Assembly (NCBI GenBank): GCA_903881065.1
Contig: CAIRRW010000305.1
Coordinates: forward strand, 1-5,603
Source of the DNA: an uncultured Bacteroidota bacterium
GTDB lineage: Bacteria; Bacteroidota; Bacteroidia; 2-12-FULL-35-15
Direction: 5' to 3'
DNA: 5,603 bases
The notes under the pieces were generated by a model. It saw nothing but the letters and a program-made list of their open reading frames with translations. It ran no database searches and was not told where the DNA came from. Made by a program: the position numbers and the translations under genes. Of this stretch, positions 1 to 5,603 are shown piece after piece (the stretch's first letter is position 1; every line of letters starts with the position of its first letter).

Positions 1-40
1 ACCACACCCCCAACCCCTCTCCTTGAAGAAAGGAGAAGGG
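1..40 (+). repeat. Left inverted arm, itself a hairpin
   Basis: This arm pairs with 108-150. Internally, 14-24 folds back on 30-40. Bases 18-24 (TCTCCTT) pair with 30-36 (AAGGAGA) around the loop GAAGA (25-29). A C-A mismatch (17/37) follows, then three C-G pairs (14-16 with 38-40). The arm could therefore form a local stem-loop or pair with the distant arm. Confidence 0.85.
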
Positions 41-107
41 AGACTGTATTTGAACTGCTTTATTAAAAATCTTTTTACTCCTCATATATTACTGTTTTCA
101 CCTATTG

Positions 108-150
108 CCCTCTCTCCTTTCTTCAAGGAGAGGGGATAAAGGGGTGTGGT
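108..150 (-). repeat. Right inverted arm, itself a strong hairpin downstream of the last gene
   Basis: Read on the minus strand, this arm repeats the left arm with a two-base length difference in the spacer. Internally, CTCTCCTT (132-125) pairs perfectly with AAGGAGAG (119-112) around the loop GAAGA. One bulged A (111) is followed by three C-G pairs (133-135 with 108-110). It begins 38 bases past the stop codon of the gene at 188-1945, so it would lie in that transcript's 3' region and could slow exonucleases or aid termination. No T-run follows on either strand, so it is not a canonical intrinsic terminator. Confidence 0.8.
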
Positions 151-187
151 CTTGTTAATATACTTATAAAACTTTACTTCTATTCAT

Positions 188-1945
188 CTATTTGCGTTCG
201 ATACTATAAATACCAACAGAATTAGGTAATGCAGGCATATTCTCAAATTTAACACAATGTTTGCCATCAAATTTTTCATCTGCACAGTTACAACTTATTA
301 CAAGCAATGAAGTTTGATTTGCATTAATAAACCTGCCGGAAACCAGTTTAGTAAATTCATAATACTTCGGATTATAGTCGTTCGAATATTCTTTAAAATC
401 AACGTTTCCTAAAACAGTATAACTTTCCTTTTCTTTCTCCATCAACTTCAAATCAAAACGCCAGTCGGTATTATATTTTAATATTTCCAATTTATTATCA
501 TCATAATAATCACCTGAAAAAGTAATATCAGTTGGTTTAAAAAATGATTTATCCAAACTCATATCTTTACTGCTCTTTACTACACTATCCAAAGACATAG
601 GTCTGGTAGCAACCTTCTTAAAACTCTTTGTTTCCGGTATGTACGAATACACCTCCCCTACCCCATATTTAATTCTTAGTAATTGTTCAAGTGAGTTTTT
701 ATTATTAGAACGAAGAACAACATACGTTTCATTGGAAGTAAATTCTGTAAAGGCAGAGTAGTTTATATTTTGTTTCTCGAAATAAATAGTTTTAAAAGGA
801 GGTTTGTTTTTTTGCGGAACAAATTGTTTTTCATAAATACTGTTTACATCCATTGTTGATGCTTCCCCTCTCCTATCTGCATTTTCGCCATATACAATTT
901 CCAAATCATCCACAATTAAATCAGTTCTTCCTTTGTTCCATACATTCACTTGAATCTTATCACTTAATGATATTTTTTCAAAAGGAATAACGAATACTGC
1001 ATTTAATTTAGTCCATTTGTTTTTAGGAAACGGCATCTTCTCAGTTCCTTTTCCATCCCACAAAATATTTTCTCCCTTCGTATTTGTAATAGATACAGTC
1101 AATACAGCATTTGTTTTATCGGTTAATGGATATATCCAGACACTTGCACCAATCTTCTTTAATGTTGAATTGGAAACCTGACTAACCGTTTTTATAACAA
1201 GTGGTCCATACTCTTTTCCTCCTGTCAAATCACACGCCATTGCACCCGAATGAGCTGTAGTTTGTTTTATAGTTTCAGTACCATTTAGCCCATCCGGTTT
1301 TTCAAAATCATAAAAAAAGTTTGTAGTAGAAGTCGAATTTGAAGTAGCTGTCCCAGATTTATCCACACCCATGTATTGAACAGAGATATCATCAATAAAA
1401 AAAACTTCCTTCGCTTTATTCCATGGATAGAGCTTCATTGTATTGCCAGCTTGTAATAATTCAGGTTTAATATCAAATGTATAATGCAGTGTACACCAGC
1501 TTTCATTTTTATCACATGCAATGGGTTTGCCATCCCACAATAGATTTTTACCCGCTGCATCATCAATAGATAAAACATAAACGGCACTTAAAGCATTGGC
1601 TGCCCAACATTTCAACTCCACATTTATTTGTTTTACATTTTGATAATTGGGGATATCTTTTATTTGCTGCGAAACATTAAAACCATACTCTACTTGCGGT
1701 ATAAGTTTAATACTATTTTTACCTGATGCTGCTTTTTCAGAAGAAGCAGTTGTTTCATTTTCAAAATCAAACTTTGAATTTAATAAAGAGACTAGAGGAA
1801 TAGAATCCTGCTTTACAACAGGGACATTAGCTTGCGGAACAACTGTTGGTTTCTTTTTTTTTAGAAAATAATAAGAGCCTGTAAAACCAACTACAATAAT
1901 AATTGACAGAAATATAATTTGTCTTCTTAAATTATTTTGTTCCAT
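188..1945 (-). CDS. Membrane-anchored protein with two CBM-like beta-sandwich repeats and an FG-GAP-like C-terminus
   Basis: This is a 585-residue protein of unknown function, probably displayed outside the cytoplasmic membrane. Residues ~9-28 are a single hydrophobic segment flanked by RR (7-8) and KKKK (29-32); it has no signal-peptidase cleavage site or lipobox, so it is probably an uncleaved anchor. Two homologous domains follow, at ~58-192 and ~209-353, separated by a Ser/Thr-rich linker. Each carries EYG, a K/E-N-x-L-W-D-G motif (W137, W296), a second Trp (W150, W311), a WN pair (W175, W336) and a DD pair (185-186, 346-347) at nearly constant spacing. This pattern suggests carbohydrate-binding-module-like jelly rolls. 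The region ~370-585 includes GDYYDDNKLEI (478-488) and SGRF (536-539), reminiscent of FG-GAP/VCBS propeller repeats, and ends with Cys552, Cys554 and Cys564. The ATG at 1945 is directly followed by the membrane segment, which supports this start. The gene follows the lipoprotein gene at 2509-1985 by 39 bases, and the two share the repeated domain. Ligand and role are not known. Confidence 0.85.
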   Translation of the reverse strand: MEQNNLRRQIIFLSIIIVVGFTGSYYFLKKKKPTVVPQANVPVVKQDSIPLVSLLNSKFDFENETTASSEKAASGKNSIKLIPQVEYGFNVSQQIKDIPNYQNVKQINVELKCWAANALSAVYVLSIDDAAGKNLLWDGKPIACDKNESWCTLHYTFDIKPELLQAGNTMKLYPWNKAKEVFFIDDISVQYMGVDKSGTATSNSTSTTNFFYDFEKPDGLNGTETIKQTTAHSGAMACDLTGGKEYGPLVIKTVSQVSNSTLKKIGASVWIYPLTDKTNAVLTVSITNTKGENILWDGKGTEKMPFPKNKWTKLNAVFVIPFEKISLSDKIQVNVWNKGRTDLIVDDLEIVYGENADRRGEASTMDVNSIYEKQFVPQKNKPPFKTIYFEKQNINYSAFTEFTSNETYVVLRSNNKNSLEQLLRIKYGVGEVYSYIPETKSFKKVATRPMSLDSVVKSSKDMSLDKSFFKPTDITFSGDYYDDNKLEILKYNTDWRFDLKLMEKEKESYTVLGNVDFKEYSNDYNPKYYEFTKLVSGRFINANQTSLLVISCNCADEKFDGKHCVKFENMPALPNSVGIYSIERK

Positions 1946-1984
1946 TCTTGCTTTATGTAATTATTCAAGGAACTAGTTAAACAA

Positions 1985-2509
1985 CTAATAAAATTCAACT
2001 TTAAAATCATCCAGCAGAATTTCTTCTTTTGAATTATTCCAGACATAAAGTTTTAAAACACTCTTGGTGTCAATGTTTGGAGGAAGTTTAAATGATTCAG
2101 TTATTTTAATCCATTTATTGTATTCCTTTACTTTGTCCTGCATTGGATGTCCGGCCCAGAATAAATTCTTTGCATTGTCAGGTAAATCAATACTTATAAC
2201 AGTTTGGGCTTTTGCTTTGTTATCCTTACAGAATGCCCAATACGAAAATGTTACCGAATCAAGTTTTGATTTACTTATGTTTTCAATTGACTTTAAATAA
2301 CCCATACTATATTCTGTTGAGGCATCCACAAAAGCTACATTCATTCCTGAATGTGCGTTATCAGATTTTTTTATTGTATATAAACTATTCCAATCGTTCG
2401 GTTCCGTATTATTATACGACATCAAAATTGGTTCGTTAACTTTTGTTTCCGGTGCCGAACAGCCCGAAAACAGTATAACTGCAGATGAAATAAATAATAG
2501 TGTACGCAT
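1985..2509 (-). CDS. Small lipoprotein with a single CBM-like domain, paralogous to the repeats of the next gene
   Basis: This is a 174-residue predicted lipoprotein. A short hydrophobic signal (residues ~3-16) ends in LFSGC with Cys17 as the likely lipidated residue; Phe at -3 is slightly off consensus. The mature part is almost entirely one beta-sandwich-like domain (~28-174) with the same landmarks as the two repeats of the gene at 188-1945: HSG at 53-55, EY at 66-67, KNLFWAG at 114-120, W133, YVWN at 155-158, DD at 167-168 and a terminal aromatic residue. The domain looks like a carbohydrate-binding-module-like jelly roll, but no ligand can be assigned. An acidic export signal of the kind used for surface lipoproteins in Bacteroidota is not obvious after Cys17, so periplasmic placement is at least as likely as surface exposure. 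It starts 21 bases after the ABC ATPase gene ends and is probably cotranscribed with the following gene. The only catalytic-type feature is the absence of one: there is no recognisable enzyme motif. Confidence 0.85.
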   Translation of the reverse strand: MRTLLFISSAVILFSGCSAPETKVNEPILMSYNNTEPNDWNSLYTIKKSDNAHSGMNVAFVDASTEYSMGYLKSIENISKSKLDSVTFSYWAFCKDNKAKAQTVISIDLPDNAKNLFWAGHPMQDKVKEYNKWIKITESFKLPPNIDTKSVLKLYVWNNSKEEILLDDFKVEFY

Positions 2510-2530
2510 TTGATTTTTGTTTTTATTTGT

Positions 2531-4303
2531 TTAATTTAATATTTTATTTGTTATTCCTTTTGGTATCGCACTTATCAGTTTTTTAGTGTATTCCGATTGT
2601 GGATTATTATAAATACTGTCTGCATCGCCCATTTCCTCTATCTTTCCTTTATTCATCACAATCATTTTATCACTCATAAATTTCACTACTGATAAATCGT
2701 GCGATATAAAGATATAGGTAAAATTGAATTCGCGCTTTAATTCATTCAATAAATTTAATACCTGTGCCTGAACAGAAACATCCAAAGCAGAAACCGATTC
2801 ATCGCAAATAATAAATTTAGGTTGCAAAGCCAAGGCGCGTGCAATACAAATCCGCTGGCGTTGTCCTCCCGAAAACTCATGTGGATAACGATTAAACTGT
2901 GACTCACTCATATTTACACGTTCGAGCAATTCGATTACTTTTCTTTTTCTTGCCACATTATTTTCCAATATATTATGAACCTGCATTGGCTCCATAATAG
3001 CATTGCCAATAGTAATATGAGGGTTCAATGATGAATATGGATCCTGAAATATTATCTGAATATCTTTCCTAATCGCTCTCATTTCCTGTTTGCCGATATG
3101 TGTAATATCTTTCCCATCAAAAATAATCTGCCCTGATGTTGGTTCTATTAATCTCAATATTGTTCGTCCCAATGTAGTTTTACCGCAACCTGATTCTCCA
3201 ACTAATCCAAGTGTTTCACCACGATACACTGTAAAACTGACATCGTCCACAGCATTTACAAATGATGTTGGTTTTCCGAACATTCCTTTACTAATAGGGA
3301 AAGATGTTTTAAGGTTTTTAATTTCCAGAATTGGCGGTTTTGCATACATTACTTTATGAGCCTCTGCCCGTTCTTCATTAGTAATTACAAGTGTTTCGGT
3401 TAATGAGTTTACAGATTGTATGTTCTCAATTATTTCCCCTTTGTCATTTACCTTCATAAAATCGGCAACAGTAGGCAACCATTTTAATCGTTTATCCAAA
3501 GGAGGTCGGCACGCCAAAAGTCCTTTGGTATAAGGGTGCTGAGGATTAGTAAATATATCAGCTACATTTCCCTGTTCCACCACTTTGCCTTTATACATCA
3601 CCACCACTTTATCGGCAAGCTCCGCAATAACACCTAAATCATGAGTAATAAAAATTATTCCCATATCATTTTCGCGTTGCAGCTCCTGCATCAAATCAAT
3701 AATTGTTGCCTGAACAGTAACATCCAGAGCTGTTGTAGGTTCGTCAGCAATAAGTATACTGGGGCTGCAACTCATTGCCATTGCAATCATCACTCGTTGT
3801 TTTTGACCACCGGATAACTGATGCGGATAACTGTCAAATATAATTTCAGGACGAGGAAGCTGTACTTTTTTAAACAGCTCTATCGTCTTGTCTTTCGCTT
3901 CTTTCTTGGTAACCTGCTGATGTAATACTATTGCTTCCATCACTTGATTTCCGCATGTAAATACAGGATTTAGAGAAGTCATCGGTTCCTGAAATATCAT
4001 TGCAATTTCGTTGCCACGCAAAGCCCGCATTTCCTTTTCCGGAATCTTTGTAATGTCTATTCTTCCTTTTGTTTTTGAATGGTATATAATTTCACCGCCT
4101 GTAATTTTACCCGGAGGATTTGGAATAAGCCGCATAACGGATAAAGAAGTAACCGATTTGCCTGAGCCCGATTCGCCAACTATACCAACGGTTTCGCCGC
4201 GCGAAAGAGAAAAGGAAACAGTATCGACTGCTTTTATTGTTTCTTCATCACTGCGAAATTCGGTAACAAGATTATTTATTTCCAACAAAATCTCTGTTGC
4301 CAT
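2531..4303 (-). CDS. Fused double-ATPase subunit of an oligopeptide/dipeptide-type ABC importer
   Basis: This 590-residue cytoplasmic protein has two complete nucleotide-binding domains, like YejF and GsiA, where DppD- and DppF-type ATPases are fused. It would hydrolyse ATP to drive uptake of peptides or similar solutes through a membrane permease pair. Domain 1 has Walker A GESGSGKS (43-50), Q-loop Gln105, signature LSGGQKQR (163-170), Walker B ILIADE with catalytic Glu188, and H-loop His221. Domain 2 has GESGCGKT (369-376), Gln420, FSGGQRQR (477-484), FIICDE with Glu502, and His535. Both sites look active. After domain 1, HPYTKGLL (~256-263) marks the oligopeptide-type C-terminal extension, which lacks the multi-Cys iron-sulfur motif of DppD/OppD. 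The ATG at 4303 lies six bases after the preceding stop. An in-frame GTG at 4309, abutting that stop, would add two residues, but ATG is the likelier start because the conserved NBD strand begins right after it. No permease or binding protein lies in the window, so the substrate is unassigned. Confidence 0.93.
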   Translation of the reverse strand: MATEILLEINNLVTEFRSDEETIKAVDTVSFSLSRGETVGIVGESGSGKSVTSLSVMRLIPNPPGKITGGEIIYHSKTKGRIDITKIPEKEMRALRGNEIAMIFQEPMTSLNPVFTCGNQVMEAIVLHQQVTKKEAKDKTIELFKKVQLPRPEIIFDSYPHQLSGGQKQRVMIAMAMSCSPSILIADEPTTALDVTVQATIIDLMQELQRENDMGIIFITHDLGVIAELADKVVVMYKGKVVEQGNVADIFTNPQHPYTKGLLACRPPLDKRLKWLPTVADFMKVNDKGEIIENIQSVNSLTETLVITNEERAEAHKVMYAKPPILEIKNLKTSFPISKGMFGKPTSFVNAVDDVSFTVYRGETLGLVGESGCGKTTLGRTILRLIEPTSGQIIFDGKDITHIGKQEMRAIRKDIQIIFQDPYSSLNPHITIGNAIMEPMQVHNILENNVARKRKVIELLERVNMSESQFNRYPHEFSGGQRQRICIARALALQPKFIICDESVSALDVSVQAQVLNLLNELKREFNFTYIFISHDLSVVKFMSDKMIVMNKGKIEEMGDADSIYNNPQSEYTKKLISAIPKGITNKILN

Positions 4304-4309
4304 TCGCAC

Positions 4310-4858
4310 CTACTCTTTATCAGGATATATCCAAAGTGCAATTTTACCGGGAGCTTTATCTACTGTGAAATCAGAGCTTTCGTTACTAAGGCTTATTCTT
4401 ACTTCGCCATACTTTTCACTTTTTACTGTCCACACAGTATATCCCTGGCGGGTTTGGCTTGCGCCATAATGTTCATCAAAATAAGATTTGAATTTTGAAA
4501 ATACATCATCCATTTTGCTGGCATTGTTAATATAAATGTCCGATTGTATTTCATTCAGTCCTTCATCATCAAAATTATACGTGATGTTGAATGAGCCTGT
4601 AGTATCCAGTTTTAATTCATAATATAAATAACCGCTATCGGTTTCCATTGGTTTCACAGTTTCTTTTAGTCGCACAGAATCCTGTTTATCACCCAAACTA
4701 AAACCTCTGAATACACCAGTTTCACTGCGCATTACGGTTTCGAACACCGGACCATAAGATGCCATCTTCGACTTCGGCTGTTTGCATGAACCGATAATTA
4801 ATGTCAGAAATAGTAATGCGGGGAATATTGGTTTAAGGTACTTGTTTGAAGGTTTCAT
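4310..4858 (-). CDS. Small lipoprotein of unknown function
   Basis: This is a 182-residue predicted lipoprotein that I do not recognise. Residues 1-10 are polar and basic, ~11-22 are hydrophobic, and IGSC places the lipidated Cys at 25; the residues after it (KQPKSK) are basic, not acidic. The mature part has one continuous alpha/beta pattern: FRGFSLGD (50-57), then a strand pair around YLYYELKL (77-84) and ITYNFDDEGL (92-101), a helix around 115-130 ending in YG, a strand at TVWTV (141-145), then VRISL (153-157) and IALWIYP (173-179). The strand-strand-helix layout with G-x-x-G-D and YxFDxxGL patterns is loosely like small envelope proteins of the BamE or PepSY type, but that is only a resemblance. 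It follows the exonuclease gene by 45 bases and ends six bases before the ABC ATPase start, so translational coupling with the ATPase is likely. It is too small for a peptide-binding protein of the DppA type. Start and reading frame are secure. Confidence 0.85.
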   Translation of the reverse strand: MKPSNKYLKPIFPALLFLTLIIGSCKQPKSKMASYGPVFETVMRSETGVFRGFSLGDKQDSVRLKETVKPMETDSGYLYYELKLDTTGSFNITYNFDDEGLNEIQSDIYINNASKMDDVFSKFKSYFDEHYGASQTRQGYTVWTVKSEKYGEVRISLSNESSDFTVDKAPGKIALWIYPDKE

Positions 4859-4875
4859 TTGGAAATTTTATGCGG

Positions 4876-4883
4876 TAAAGATA
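4876..4883 (-). promoter_or_regulatory. Possible Bacteroidota-type -7 box ahead of the small lipoprotein gene
   Basis: On the minus strand this reads TATCTTTA, one base off the Bacteroidota -7 consensus TAnnTTTG. It lies 17 bases upstream of the ATG at 4858. A weak TTG (4911-4909) lies 25 bases upstream of it, somewhat far for the -33 element. If used, the lipoprotein and downstream genes would have a promoter separate from the exonuclease gene. The short AT-rich match could be chance. Confidence 0.3.
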
Positions 4884-4903
4884 GAAAGAATAAAGAGGGT
4901 AGA

Positions 4904-5602
4904 TTATGCAATAATAATATTTTTATCAGCAATCAATGGTTCATTCATAAAGCGTAATAATAGTTGGGCAACCGTTAAAACATCTTTCTGACAATAGGTT
5001 ACAATGCGTTCGATGTTCTTCTCTTCCCAATAAACACGTGCTACATCACTGCCGTCAATATCATCTTTAGGAGTTGGGATATTAAAAATAGCTGCAAGTA
5101 AATTTAAGGATGTATAACTTTTATAATCGCCGAACTTCCATAGTTCCATAGTATCCAGATGATTTATTTCCCATGGACGTTTACCTGCAATATTCAATGC
5201 TTTCGGGAGTTTAATGGCATTAAGCAACATTCGCCGGCAGATAAACGGGAAGTCGAATTCTTTGCCATTATGTGCACACAGCATTTTGGATTTGGTATTA
5301 TAATGTTTGGTAAGCAATGCTGCAAAGTCTTTTAAAATCTGCTTTTCATCATCTCCATAAAATGATTTTACACGAAACGTTTCTTCACTTAATATACCTA
5401 CCGAAATACAAATGATTTTCGAAAATTCAGCAAATATGCCTGCTTTTTTATAACCACTTTCGGGTGTTTCTTCTTTCTGAAAACGAAATTTTGCATCCCA
5501 CAATTGCTTCATCGTTTTATCCAAACCTGTATATTTATAAACTACTGGAGCAGTTTCTACATCCAGAAATAATACATCGGTAAGTTTTATGTTATCAAGC
5601 AT
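4904..5602 (-). CDS. DEDDy-family 3'-5' exonuclease related to the PolB proofreading domain
   Basis: This is a 232-residue, single-domain predicted 3'-5' exonuclease that would remove nucleotides from DNA ends with two bound metal ions; it acts in the cytoplasm, and its specific repair or replication role is not established. All motifs of the DEDDy superfamily are visible: Exo I as LFLDVET (Asp14, Glu16), Exo II as AHNGKEFDFPF (Asp117), an intervening HLDTMELWKFGD (Asp150), and Exo III as YCQKD (Tyr203, Asp207). The helix after Exo II (ICRRM) and the YTSLNLLAAIFNIP stretch (163-176) match the PolB-like exonuclease family common in Bacteroidota (DNA_pol_B_exo2 type). No polymerase domain is attached. 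The ATG is two bases from the window edge; the N-terminus begins about ten residues before Exo I, as is usual for this family, so the gene is probably complete, although an upstream start outside the window cannot be excluded. The 45-base gap to the lipoprotein gene and the differing functions leave cotranscription uncertain. Confidence 0.92.
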   Translation of the reverse strand: MLDNIKLTDVLFLDVETAPVVYKYTGLDKTMKQLWDAKFRFQKEETPESGYKKAGIFAEFSKIICISVGILSEETFRVKSFYGDDEKQILKDFAALLTKHYNTKSKMLCAHNGKEFDFPFICRRMLLNAIKLPKALNIAGKRPWEINHLDTMELWKFGDYKSYTSLNLLAAIFNIPTPKDDIDGSDVARVYWEEKNIERIVTYCQKDVLTVAQLLLRFMNEPLIADKNIIIA

Positions 5603-5603
5603 C

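Larger units (their letters stand above)
1..150. mobile_element. MITE-like palindromic element with ~40-base terminal inverted repeats
   Basis: The first 150 bases are bounded by inverted arms at 1-40 and 108-150. Each arm, read inward, starts with ACCACACCCC. A short mismatched spacer follows (CAA on the left, TTTAT on the right), then 23 identical bases (14-36 against the complement of 113-135), then AGGG or GAGGG. The ~67-base centre (41-107) is AT-rich and has no ORF. A short non-coding element with long terminal inverted repeats is the layout of a MITE or a REP/BIME-like dispersed repeat. No transposase is present, and no target-site duplication can be tested because the left arm begins at the first base of the window and may extend beyond it. 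The inverted repeat itself is certain; its mobile nature is inferred. Confidence 0.6.

Noticed and set aside
108..135. Canonical Rho-independent terminator for the minus-strand cluster
   Set aside because: The hairpin is strong, but no T-run follows on the minus strand (the next bases read CAATAGGTG). A role in termination or RNA stability stays possible and is noted with the repeat.
1..150. CRISPR array or group of spaced direct repeats
   Set aside because: There are only two copies, they are inverted relative to each other, and no further units or cas genes are visible.
151..187. Frameshift that cut off the C-terminus of the 585-residue protein
   Set aside because: After the TAG at 188-190, the minus-strand sequence gives only a seven-codon frame before another stop and then enters the repeat element, so no displaced coding remnant is visible.
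1647..1871. Short plus-strand open frames here and at 2064-2300, 2212-2439, 3090-3359 and 4782-4991
   Set aside because: All lie antisense to the minus-strand genes (the last spans the gap between two of them), lack domain or signal features that the opposite gene does not explain, and have no plausible ribosome binding context.
4304..4309. GTG at 4309 as the start of the ABC ATPase gene
   Set aside because: It would abut the preceding stop codon and add only Met-Arg; the ATG two codons later is a more common start and still precedes the whole first NBD.
4011..4469. Plus-strand open frame of 152 codons opposite the ABC ATPase start and the small lipoprotein gene
   Set aside because: It is antisense to two well-supported genes, has no recognisable domain, and its length is explained by codon use of the opposite strand.

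Overview
The window is AT-rich DNA that most likely comes from a member of the Bacteroidota. This is inferred from the PolB-type 3'-5' exonuclease family at the right end, the fused double-ATPase ABC protein, short Cys-terminated lipoprotein signals, the lack of strong Shine-Dalgarno sequences, and one TAnnTTTG-like promoter box. The genus cannot be read from the sequence. All five supported genes lie on the minus strand, with gaps of 45, 6, 21 and 39 bases, so they can be read as one co-directional cluster transcribed from right to left.

In transcription order, 5602-4904 encodes a DEDDy-type 3'-5' exonuclease whose active-site motifs are all present. 4858-4310 encodes a small lipoprotein of unknown function. 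4303-2531 encodes a complete two-NBD ATPase of the oligopeptide/dipeptide importer class, with no permease or binding protein in the window. 2509-1985 encodes a lipoprotein with a single carbohydrate-binding-module-like beta-sandwich domain. 1945-188 encodes a membrane-anchored protein that carries two more copies of that same domain, followed by a C-terminal region with FG-GAP/VCBS-like sequence.

Positions 1-187 hold no gene. Bases 1-150 are a compact element with near-perfect ~40-base inverted arms. Each arm is itself a hairpin, like a MITE or another dispersed palindromic repeat. It lies just downstream of the last gene and could also act on the 3' end of its transcript.

Functionally, the exonuclease and ATPase look like ordinary cytoplasmic housekeeping proteins. 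The most distinctive content is the pair of adjacent envelope genes (1945-188 and 2509-1985), which share one domain in three copies and so look like products of local duplication. No defence system, CRISPR array, tRNA, rRNA or riboswitch was recognised.
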